Shown piece after piece: positions 1-5,025 of a stretch of 5,086 nucleotides of DNA. How positions within the stretch are numbered: the stretch's first letter is position 1; the number at the start of each line of letters is the position of its first letter. Source of the stretch: an uncultured Thermomicrobiales bacterium (GTDB taxonomy: Bacteria; Chloroflexota; Chloroflexia; Thermomicrobiales; Thermomicrobiaceae); contig CALAGB010000132.1 of the NCBI GenBank assembly GCA_937891245.1, forward strand, positions 1 through 5,086. The letters are read 5' to 3'. A program made the translations under genes and the position numbers. The notes under the pieces were generated by a model. It made no database searches. It was not told where the DNA came from and saw only the letters and a list, made by a program, of their open reading frames with translations.

Positions 1-1582
1 CCATCTCCGAGCCTTGATCCCACGTCACCGATCGGCGCAGCTGCTCGGGCAGCACGTCGGCCAAGATATGCGCGATGCCGACTTCGCGAGCGATCGCATC
101 CGCAGTCGCCCGATTGTCGCCGGTCAGCATCCATACCTCGAGGCCCAACGCCCTGAGTTCTTCGATCGCGTCGGGCGACTCGGGCTTGAGCGTGTCCTCC
201 ACCGCGATGACGCCATCCGGGTGTCCATCGACGGCCAGATACATCGGGGTGGCTCCGCCGCGCGCCAGCTCCGCGCCACGCTCCGATAGTCCGTTGAGGC
301 TGATGCCTTGTTGTCGCATCAGCGCGGCATTCCCGATGGCGAGGTCTTGACCGGCAATGCGCGCCACGATGCCCTGCCCGGTGACTGATTGGAATCGTTC
401 AGCATTCGCCAACGCCAACCCTAGATCGTGTGCACGGGCGACGATCGCCTCCCCGAGTGGGTGTTCGGAACCGGTCTCCGCCGCGGCGGCCAACGCCAGC
501 AGTTCATCCTCAGACCGCCCGTTGACGCTTATGACCCGCGTTACCGCCGGTTTGCCACGGGTCAGTGTGCCTGTCTTGTCGAGGACGATCGTGTCGATCT
601 TGCGCGCTTGCTCCAGCGCGTCGCCGCCACGGATGAGGATGCCATGCTCAGCGGCCTTGCCGGTCCCGACCATGATCGCCGTCGGAGTGGCCAGACCGAG
701 CGCGCACGGGCAGGCAATGATCAGGACGGAGATCGCTGCGGTGAGCGCTAGGGTCACCGTCGGTTCAAAGACGAGCCAGCCAATGAAGGTGAGCCCCGCC
801 AGCATCAGGATCACCGGCACAAAGTAGCTGGCGATCGTATCGGCCAGCCGCTGCATCGGCGCCTTGGAACCTTGCGCGTCCTTCACCAGGCGAACGATCT
901 GGGCCAGCGTCGTATCCCGACCGACCTTGGTCGCACGGAAGACAAAGCTGCCGGTCTTATTGAGCGTCGCACCGATGATCGGGTCCCCGGACGTTTTCTC
1001 CACCGGTAAGCTCTCGCCGGTCAACATGCTTTCGTCAACGGCGGAAGCGCCCTCGACGATGATGCCGTCGACCGGGACTTTCTCGCCGGGGCGGACACGC
1101 ACCAGATCACCAACGCCCACCGTCTCGACCAGAATATCGATCTCAAGGCCGTCGCGGATGACTCTCGCGGTCTTCGCTTGCAGCCCCATGAGCGCTTTGA
1201 TCGCGGTGCCCATCTGCTTCTTTGCCCGCGCCTCCATCCAACGGCCGAGCAGAATCAGCGCGATGATGATAACGGCGCTCTCGTAATACAGGTGGTAGGG
1301 GAAGCCCCAGCGCTGGGCAAGCGACGGCCAGAGCGTGACAAAGGCGCTATAGCCACAGGCGAAGCTCGTGCCGACGGCGACCAACGTGTTTATGTTCGTG
1401 CTGCCGTGCTTCGCTCCGGCCCAGGCAGCCTGATAGAAGATTCGACCGGCCCAGAACTGGATGATTGTCGCCGCGATAAGGAGAAACGGGTCGAGCACCA
1501 ACGGGTCGATGTGCAGCGACAGATACATCAGCGCCATCATCGCCAGGCCGACCGTTAGGCTGACCAGCGACTTGCGCTTCAT
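1..1582 (-). CDS. copA: Cu(+)-exporting P1B-type ATPase, membrane and catalytic core (C-terminus beyond window)
   Basis: This is the core of a P1B-type ATPase that pumps Cu(+) (or Ag(+)) out of the cytoplasm using ATP. Reading from ATG at 1582, 527 codons stay open to the window edge. Hydrophobic segments lie at about residues 5-23, 32-50, 65-85 and 100-115, then 252-272 and 278-298. The actuator motif TGES is at 188-191. The CPC ion-binding motif of Cu(+) pumps is at 291-293. The phosphorylation motif DKTGT has its catalytic Asp at 335 (codon 580-578). The P1B His-Pro pair is SEHPLG at 373-378, and the nucleotide-domain TGDN is at 487-490. The hinge GDGxND and the last two membrane helices lie outside the window. 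The frame is the same as that of the HMA-domain ORF upstream (1607-2227), from which it is separated only by a TAA, so both are parts of one ancestral gene. The ATG is 24 bases after that stop and could serve for reinitiation, but no strong ribosome-binding site precedes it. The last dozen residues, after LPEQ, fit the family poorly. Cu(+) specificity is inferred from CPC and from the csoR neighbour. Confidence 0.92.
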   Translation of the reverse strand, partial: MKRKSLVSLTVGLAMMALMYLSLHIDPLVLDPFLLIAATIIQFWAGRIFYQAAWAGAKHGSTNINTLVAVGTSFACGYSAFVTLWPSLAQRWGFPYHLYYESAVIIIALILLGRWMEARAKKQMGTAIKALMGLQAKTARVIRDGLEIDILVETVGVGDLVRVRPGEKVPVDGIIVEGASAVDESMLTGESLPVEKTSGDPIIGATLNKTGSFVFRATKVGRDTTLAQIVRLVKDAQGSKAPMQRLADTIASYFVPVILMLAGLTFIGWLVFEPTVTLALTAAISVLIIACPCALGLATPTAIMVGTGKAAEHGILIRGGDALEQARKIDTIVLDKTGTLTRGKPAVTRVISVNGRSEDELLALAAAAETGSEHPLGEAIVARAHDLGLALANAERFQSVTGQGIVARIAGQDLAIGNAALMRQQGISLNGLSERGAELARGGATPMYLAVDGHPDGVIAVEDTLKPESPDAIEELRALGLEVWMLTGDNRATADAIAREVGIAHILADVLPEQLRRSVTWDQGSEM

Positions 1583-1606
1583 CTCGTCGAGATCTCGTTG
1601 CCGCTG

Positions 1607-1609
1607 TTA
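1607..1609 (-). other. copA: In-frame TAA between HMA region and membrane core of CopA
   Basis: The minus strand reads CAC GAG TAA CAG CGG CAA CGA GAT and stays in one frame through the stop into ATG at 1582-1580 and the first membrane helix. No frameshift is needed. A single change such as CAA or GAA to TAA would account for it. The stop falls in the variable linker between the second HMA domain and the first transmembrane helix, a position where two separate polypeptides could in principle still fold. Confidence 0.9.
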
Positions 1610-2227
1610 CTCGTGTTGGTCTACCGGCTCCGCTGACTGTACGACCTGGGCTGATACAGCGGTTGGTTCTGCGGCGAGTGCACCTCGCATCGTCCCAACC
1701 CGATAGCCGGCCTTCTTGACCGCACCGTGCAACTGGGACAGCCCCACCACCGAGCCATCGAAAATGACTCGCGCCCGCTCGGTCGCGAGATTCACGCTTG
1801 CATCCTGAACGCCTGGCACTTTGGCAAGCGATTTCTCGACCCGCCGCACGCAGGAAGCACAGGTCATCCCCTCGATCGGCAGCATTGCTTCACTTGGGCC
1901 GCCATCCGCCGCGATCGGCAGGGTGGAAGACACAGACGACGGGCTGCTCACCGGCATGGCCTCGACGCTATAATCAGCCTTCGCGACCGAACCACGCAGT
2001 TGGTCGAGCGTGTCGACGGCCGGATCATGGGTGACCTTCACCTTTTCTGTCGCGAGATTCACGCTCGCCTCGCGTACGCCTGGAACCTTCCCGAGCGACT
2101 TCTCAACGCGTCGCACGTACGAAGCGCAGGTCATCCCGATCACCGGAAAGGTGATCTCCTCCTCGGTTGCATTCGTTTCCATTTCCTGGTCCGCGACGGT
2201 CGCGGCATTACCTGTCTCTAAACTCAT
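1607..2227 (-). CDS. copA: N-terminal copper-binding region of CopA: two HMA domains, ended by an in-frame stop
   Basis: This 206-residue ORF is the cytoplasmic N-terminus of the copper ATPase. Two heavy-metal-associated (HMA) domains lie at about residues 26-92 and 115-180, joined by a Ser/Pro/Ala-rich linker. In such proteins each domain binds Cu(+) through a CxxC in a GMTCxxC loop. The second domain is intact (GMTCASC, cysteines 123 and 126). The first reads GMTCASY: Cys34 remains but Tyr37 replaces the second cysteine (codon TAC at 2119-2117, one base from TGC). The domains are nearly identical around the motif, sharing VRRVEKSL, KVPGV and ASVNLATE. The ORF ends with TAA at 1607-1609, and the same frame then continues into the CopA core, so this is a CopA interrupted by a nonsense codon rather than a natural stand-alone protein. 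If both pieces are made, this one would act as a soluble copper-binding protein. The start at 2227 is chosen because it opens the frame after the intergenic gap. An internal ATG at residue 16 is possible. Confidence 0.88.
   Translation of the reverse strand: MSLETGNAATVADQEMETNATEEEITFPVIGMTCASYVRRVEKSLGKVPGVREASVNLATEKVKVTHDPAVDTLDQLRGSVAKADYSVEAMPVSSPSSVSSTLPIAADGGPSEAMLPIEGMTCASCVRRVEKSLAKVPGVQDASVNLATERARVIFDGSVVGLSQLHGAVKKAGYRVGTMRGALAAEPTAVSAQVVQSAEPVDQHE
1782..1870. repeat. Direct repeat copy 1, coding for the HMA2 core
   Basis: This 89-base stretch matches 2049-2137 with no gap, at an offset of 267 bases. Both begin with gtcgcgagattcacgct and end with caggtcatccc. It encodes the metal loop and first helix of the second HMA domain, so the repeat reflects domain duplication within copA. 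Confidence 0.8.
2049..2137. repeat. Direct repeat copy 2, coding for the HMA1 core
   Basis: This is the partner of 1782-1870 and encodes the metal loop and first helix of the first HMA domain. It carries the base change that turns the second cysteine of CxxC into tyrosine (plus-strand t at 2118, where c would give TGC). Confidence 0.8.
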
Positions 2228-2300
2228 CTGGTCCCACCCCCGGACGTGCCAAGGAATCCCATCGTGAGGCTCGAATGCGATCGAGCTCGGTCAAAACTGA
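2228..2300 (-). promoter_or_regulatory. csoR-copA intergenic spacer with a purine-rich copA leader
   Basis: The 73-base gap lies between the csoR remnant and copA, both on the minus strand, consistent with one operon. On the minus strand GGGGGTGGG ends five bases before the copA ATG and is the only ribosome-binding candidate, although it is not a canonical AGGAGG. A 6-bp inverted repeat (gctcga at 2269-2274, tcgagc at 2281-2286, loop of six bases) sits in the middle. No T-run follows it, so I do not call it a terminator. I see no clear promoter boxes, and the CsoR operator would normally lie upstream of csoR, in DNA lost from this window. Confidence 0.4.
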
Positions 2301-2407
2301 CTAGCGGCGCATCGCCTTCCCGAGCACCGTCATCAGTTCACTTATCGCCTCATCGCCGCGCTGATCCCGAATAGCGTCGGTCACACAGCCGCGAACGTGC
2401 TCCTCTA
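2301..2407 (-). pseudogene. csoR: CsoR/DUF156 copper-sensing repressor, 3' remnant
   Basis: Only the last 35 codons remain. They read LEEHVRGCVTDAIR, then a short GDEAISELM stretch, ending at TAG (2301-2303). In CsoR proteins this is the second half of helix 2 plus helix 3, and EEHVRGC carries the His and Cys (HxxxC) that, together with a Cys from helix 1, bind Cu(+). Intact family members are about 85-120 residues. Here helix 1, its Cys and the basic DNA-binding surface are missing, because the IS begins exactly at the Leu codon (the TA of CTA is 2407-2406). The frame runs back into IS sequence, but that read-through has no family resemblance. CsoR normally represses copA until copper binds, and its position 73 bases upstream of copA on the same strand fits a csoR-copA operon. 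A DUF156 member sensing another metal or formaldehyde is possible, but the copA neighbour favours CsoR. It is almost certainly non-functional. Confidence 0.85.
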
Positions 2408-2433
2408 GTACCCCGTTACTCCTGAACTGACGG
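2408..2433 (+). repeat. IS630 left terminal inverted repeat
   Basis: Reading inward it begins GTACCCCGTTACTCCTGAAC. It matches the complement of 3580-3605 at 19 of 26 positions, with GTAC at the tip and shared TGAA and TGA blocks. The transposase stop codon (2416-2418) lies inside this repeat. Confidence 0.85.
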
Positions 2434-3117
2434 ATACAACCGCTTGAGTTTGATCCGTGCATCCGTGGTGGTGAACCGCCAATCGATCCGTACGTTGGCG
2501 CGATTGCGGGCGGCCTCCCAGGCCGCCCCCTCGTCCGCCAGCTCCACCCCGTCGGGCAGGCGCCGATCCAGACATTGCCGACTGAGCACACTCAGTTCGA
2601 TCTCGGCCATATTCAGCCAACTTCCATGCTTGGGGGTGTAATGGATCTCCAGTTTGTCGGTCAGGCGTTTGGCCTCATCCGGCGGGAACGTCGCGTAGAG
2701 CGAGGCGGGCGTATGGGTATTGAGATTATCGAGCACCAAGACGATCCGTTCCGCCTCGGGATAGTGGACGGCGACCAGGTCTTTGATCTGCTGCGCGAAG
2801 TCCACCGTGGTGCGGCGGTCGGTCACCGTGACGTGCCGTCGACCGGCCAGTGGTTCACCCACCATAAAGCAATTGCACACCCCGCCGCGCACATATTCCG
2901 CATCCTGCCGTCGGGATTGACCGGATTGGGTCGGGAGCGGCGGTCGCGCCTCACGCAACACCTGGGTCGACACTTCATCGAAGCAGACCTGGGGGAACCG
3001 GGGATCATAGGGACGGGTATAGACCTCCAGCACATCTTCCATGCGCCAGACAAAGGCGGCATTGGCCTGGGGAGGAATGCTCCATTGGCGCTTCTGCCAA
3101 GGCTTTAGCTCGTTTTT
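2416..3117 (-). CDS. IS630 transposase, DDE catalytic part (frame B)
   Basis: This frame carries the RNase-H-like DDE domain that cuts and joins DNA at TA targets. Starting from KNELKPWQKRQW, the first acidic residue is Asp in VCFDEVS (codon 2979-2977). The second is Asp in LVLDNLNTH (2730-2728). The third is Glu in WLNMAEIELS (GAG 2604-2602). The conserved HYTPKHGSWLN and SRQCLDRR blocks surround the third, and the product ends DARIKLKRLYPS plus four residues, with TAA inside the left inverted repeat. Joined to frame A the protein would be about 378 residues, a normal size for the family. This frame has no good start of its own: the first ATG, in RMEDVLEV at 3042, would leave the catalytic domain nearly whole but without DNA binding. 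Expression therefore needs a -1 shift or an extra A at the A7 run. All three catalytic residues are present, so damage is limited to the frame break. Confidence 0.88.
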   Translation of the reverse strand, partial: KNELKPWQKRQWSIPPQANAAFVWRMEDVLEVYTRPYDPRFPQVCFDEVSTQVLREARPPLPTQSGQSRRQDAEYVRGGVCNCFMVGEPLAGRRHVTVTDRRTTVDFAQQIKDLVAVHYPEAERIVLVLDNLNTHTPASLYATFPPDEAKRLTDKLEIHYTPKHGSWLNMAEIELSVLSRQCLDRRLPDGVELADEGAAWEAARNRANVRIDWRFTTTDARIKLKRLYPSVQE

Positions 3118-3551
3118 TTGAGCGTGCGCCGCACCGTCTGATAGGAAATGGCCTCCACCACCTCCAACTCGACCAACGTGTCGGCGAGCAGACGCAAGGT
3201 CCAGCGCGCCTGGCCCGCCGGCGGATCGCTGCAGGTCAGCGCTATCAGGTGGGCTTCCTGCGCGCCATCGAGTGTGCGCTGATAGACGCGGCGGGGTGCC
3301 CGCCGGTTGAGCGCGGCCTCCATCCCATCGCACACCGCCTGTTTGCGGACCCGCGCAATCGTCGATTGGCTGACGTCGACCGCGTCGGCAATCGCCTGGT
3401 CGGCCCAACCTGGACCGTCCGGTTCCCGATCGGCTTTGAGCAGAATCCGCGCGTGCATCAACATCCGCGCGGATGCCGTTCCCGAGGCGATCAACTGCTG
3501 CAGGTGGCGGCGTTCCTCGGTGGTAAGGTGGACGGGATACTGTTGGTTCAT
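3105..3551 (-). CDS. IS630 transposase, N-terminal DNA-binding part (frame A)
   Basis: This 148-residue product holds the helix-turn-helix half of an IS630-family transposase, which recognises the inverted repeats. A first helix-turn-helix lies at about residues 30-75, with DQAIADAVDVSQSTIARVRK as its core. A second winged-helix-like part follows at 95-147 (RWTLRLLADTLVELEVVEAI, then SYQTVRRTLKK). The frame ends with TAA (3107-3105) directly after KKTS. The catalytic half continues in the -1 frame from the A7 run at 3113-3119, giving the join RRTLKKNELKPW. I recall TLKKNELKPWQ as a continuous stretch in related transposases, which points to loss of one A. The ATG at 3551 follows GGAG by one base and an AGGG about nine bases upstream. 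No other start gives the same N-terminus. Alone this piece could bind IS ends without cutting and might act as an inhibitor, which is inference. Confidence 0.85.
   Translation of the reverse strand: MNQQYPVHLTTEERRHLQQLIASGTASARMLMHARILLKADREPDGPGWADQAIADAVDVSQSTIARVRKQAVCDGMEAALNRRAPRRVYQRTLDGAQEAHLIALTCSDPPAGQARWTLRLLADTLVELEVVEAISYQTVRRTLKKTS
3113..3119 (-). other. A7 run at the transposase frame change
   Basis: On the minus strand frame A reads CTC AAA AAA ACG AGC TAA, while family-like continuation needs CTC AAA AAA AAC GAG. One extra A, or a -1 slip, restores the fused protein. The ribosomal heptamer in this phase is C AAA AAA, which is weaker than A AAA AAG. Transcriptional slippage on A7, a true one-base deletion, or a homopolymer sequencing error are all possible. 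Confidence 0.7.
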
Positions 3552-3579
3552 TCTCCAACCCTACCATCGCCTCACCTCC

Positions 3580-3605
3580 CCCTCAATTCACGCGTCACGA
3601 TGTAC
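3580..3605 (-). repeat. IS630 right terminal inverted repeat
   Basis: Reading inward on the minus strand it begins GTACATCGTGACGCGTGAAT. It pairs with the left repeat at 2408-2433. It lies 28 bases upstream of the transposase start at 3551, leaving little room for anything but a short promoter and leader. Confidence 0.85.
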
Positions 3606-4216
3606 TAGTCGCGCATCTGCTCTTGCGGCTCGACACCATCACGGAGCTGGTGGAGGCCGAGCGGCTCCAGGAGGCGGGAGCAGAGCTCAAGCGCTTACAC
3701 GGGATTGCCGACGAAATCTACGAGGATATCGGTGAGTCCATTACCGGGCTGCGCACCAACCTGCGGGAACGCGGGTTAATCTGCGCACTCCAGGATTATG
3801 TGGACCAGTTTGATGAGCGCAATGAGATTCCCACCAGCCTCCGAACGGATGACGCGGCCGACCAGCTCTTACCGCTCGCAGCGCTCCACCTCTTCAGGTT
3901 CATCCAGGAAGCCCTGACCAATGTTCGCAAGCATGCCAGGGCAAGGGAGGTCATTGTCACGTTCACTTCCGAGGGGCCGGATCATCTCAGGGTTGTTAAT
4001 ACCGACGATGGGCAGGGTTTTATCCCGGGCCCCCAGAGGGAGGGAAAGGCGCGGCCGCTGGGCCCGACGAGTATGCGGGAGCGGATCGAGTCCCTCGGCG
4101 GCACCGTCCACGTAAATAGTCAGCCCGGTTCAGGCACACAAATTACTGCCACCATCCCCATTCCACGAACGAGAAAGGAGAGCGGGAATGCAGCCCTTGC
4201 GACTCGTCCTGGTTGA
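3606..4216 (+). pseudogene. NarL/DegS-type sensor histidine kinase, 5'-truncated by the IS
   Basis: Only the C-terminal half of a HisKA_3-type kinase remains. Counting from a TTG at 3623, residues 1-70 are the end of the dimerisation helices (LRLDTITEL, then YEDIGESITGLRTNLRERGL). An HATPase domain follows, with N-box EALTNVRKHA (97-106), G1 box DDGQGF (129-133 region), a G2-like GPTSMRERIESLGG (147-160) and GSGT (169-172). GP replaces the more usual GL in the G2 box. Kinases of this class have the phospho-acceptor His in an HDxxAQ motif some 10-15 residues before LLLRLDT. That motif and any sensor region are gone, since the IS begins right there. The native frame at the junction reads CTA GTC GCG CAT (LVAH), a natural continuation of such a helix. 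No start codon with a ribosome site exists: TTG at 3623 or GTG at 3650 are the only candidates. The fragment overlaps the regulator gene by 29 bases, typical of translational coupling. It cannot autophosphorylate, and residual phosphatase activity is speculative. Confidence 0.85.
4175..4180 (+). promoter_or_regulatory. Ribosome-binding site AAGGAG for the response regulator
   Basis: AAGGAG lies seven bases before the ATG at 4188, inside the end of the kinase gene. It is a strong site, and it fixes the regulator start and supports independent initiation even though the kinase is broken. Confidence 0.85.
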
Positions 4217-4847
4217 CGACCATGCGCTCTTTCGTGAGGGGCTCATCTCTCTCCTCTCTTTTCAGGACGATTTCACCGTTGTTGGAGAGGCCGAGGACGC
4301 CGAGGGCGCACTCTCTCAAGCGCGTGCGCTTGAGCCGGACATCGTGCTGATGGACATCGAACTCCCAGGAGAGGATGGTGTTACCGCGACCCAGCGGCTG
4401 ACGATGGAAATACCAGCCGTCACCGTTGTGATGTTGACAGTGCACGGCGACAGTCAGACGCTCTTCGAGGCTATCAAGGCTGGGGCGCAAGGTTACCTGA
4501 TCAAGAATGTGCGGTCTCGTGAGCTTCTGGAGCAGCTCAGCGGATTGGCGCGAGGCGAGGCTGCGATCTCGCGTCGCATAGATACTCGGATCTTGGAAGA
4601 GATTCGAGGTCAAACTGACCCATTCGGGCCCGACGAAAAGCTCACTGCGCGAGAGATGGAAGTGCTGGAGCTGGTGACGGCCCGACTGTCCAACGCCGAG
4701 ATCACCGAGCGTCTTGTAATCAGTGAGCACACGGTGAAGAACCACATGAAGAGTATCCTCTCCAAGCTTCATCTCCACGACCGACACCAGGCTGCCGCCT
4801 ATGGCGTCGCCCTTGGCTGGCTGCCTCGCCCTAGGCGGAGTGGCTAG
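4188..4847 (+). CDS. NarL/FixJ-family response regulator (REC plus LuxR-type HTH)
   Basis: This 219-residue protein is a complete two-component transcription factor. The receiver domain (residues 4-120) has the acidic pair D10-D11, phospho-acceptor D56 in VLMDIELPG, switch Thr84 in VVMLTVH, and Lys106 in GYLIKN. A linker of about 30 residues leads to a LuxR-type DNA-binding domain at about 150-212, with LTAREMEVLEL, the turn SNAEI and the recognition helix SEHTVKNHMKSILSKL. Length and layout are those of NarL/LiaR/DegU-type regulators. The start is supported by AAGGAG seven bases upstream. It overlaps the kinase gene by 29 bases, so the two formed a cognate pair. With the kinase truncated, phosphorylation would have to come from another kinase or a small phosphodonor. 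The original promoter lay upstream of the kinase and is missing, so expression now depends on IS-borne or cryptic promoters. The target genes cannot be read from the sequence. No residue expected for function is missing. Confidence 0.95.
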   Translation: MQPLRLVLVDDHALFREGLISLLSFQDDFTVVGEAEDAEGALSQARALEPDIVLMDIELPGEDGVTATQRLTMEIPAVTVVMLTVHGDSQTLFEAIKAGAQGYLIKNVRSRELLEQLSGLARGEAAISRRIDTRILEEIRGQTDPFGPDEKLTAREMEVLELVTARLSNAEITERLVISEHTVKNHMKSILSKLHLHDRHQAAAYGVALGWLPRPRRSG

Positions 4848-5025
4848 GATCCTCGCCTCACTTCCTCCCGTCTCGCAAAAGTAGCCCTTTTCTTCGCTCC
4901 TCTGCCTTCTACTGGTCATGTCTTCCTCGGTGCTGATACCTATACCTGGTGATGGCTTCGACGTTGGTGGTTCTACAGACGGAAGGTCTTAGGCAATCGT
5001 CTGTGAGCCGGCGAGCATACGCCTA
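4848..5025. other. Non-coding gap between response regulator and second IS
   Basis: I see no gene here: the open frame on the minus strand is the antisense shadow of the regulator. The sequence is pyrimidine-rich just after the regulator stop, with a weak AAAAG/CTTTT pairing near 4877-4892. It has a tandem atacct atacct near 4936-4947 and an inverted repeat at 4975-5004. No clear rho-independent terminator is visible. Confidence 0.5.
4975..5004. repeat. 7-bp inverted repeat with 16-base loop
   Basis: acagacg at 4975-4981 pairs perfectly with cgtctgt at 4998-5004. A competing pairing, agac (4977-4980) with gtct (4986-4989), is also possible. No T-run follows, so it is not a standard terminator. 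It could be a protein-binding site or chance. Confidence 0.3.

Larger units (their letters stand above)
2408..3605 (-). mobile_element. IS630-family insertion sequence, complete, 1198 bp
   Basis: The element is bounded by imperfect 26-base inverted repeats (19 of 26 match) and encodes a DDE transposase on the minus strand that nearly fills it. Outside each end is TA (2406-2407 and 3606-3607), and the flanking C (2405) and G (3608) reconstruct the target CTAG. IS630 elements duplicate TA and are known to favour CTAG, so boundaries, size and target agree. No passenger gene is present. The transposase is frameshifted, so this copy may move only through slippage or with help from another copy. 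The left flank is csoR and the right flank is a histidine kinase gene, both truncated, which shows that the element sits at a rearrangement point. Confidence 0.9.

Noticed and set aside
14..1558. Several plus-strand open frames of 80-156 codons across the left third
   Set aside because: They are antisense to the copA core, whose minus-strand frame carries every P-type ATPase motif. The plus-strand products are Arg/Ser/Ala-rich with no recognisable domain.
1782..2137. Paired 89-base repeats as a mobile or CRISPR-like repeat
   Set aside because: There are only two copies, both inside one reading frame and both coding for HMA domains, so domain duplication explains them.
1727..2267. Plus-strand open frames opposite the HMA region
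   Set aside because: They are shadows of the two HMA domains in high-GC DNA, with no ribosome sites or family features.
2269..2286. gctcga/tcgagc hairpin between csoR and copA as a terminator or CsoR operator
   Set aside because: The stem is only six pairs with no T-run, and it lacks the longer G/C-rich dyad expected of a CsoR operator. Such operators normally lie upstream of csoR.
2301..2591. A 96-codon minus-strand open frame that ends in the CsoR tail
   Set aside because: Its first 60 codons are an out-of-frame reading of the transposase gene and look random. Only the final 35 codons are CsoR, so this is an accidental fusion and not a gene.
3120..3567. Upstream part of the long minus-strand frame that contains the DDE domain
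   Set aside because: Before the A7 run this frame is the wrong phase over the helix-turn-helix region. The true N-terminus is in the other frame starting at 3551.
4877..4892. AAAAG/CTTTT pairing after the regulator as a rho-independent terminator
   Set aside because: The stem is short and almost entirely A-T, with no G/C-rich stem before the T-run.
4143..4919. A 258-codon minus-strand open frame opposite the response regulator
   Set aside because: It is entirely antisense to a regulator with a clear ribosome site and complete REC and LuxR domains. The antisense product shows no domain.
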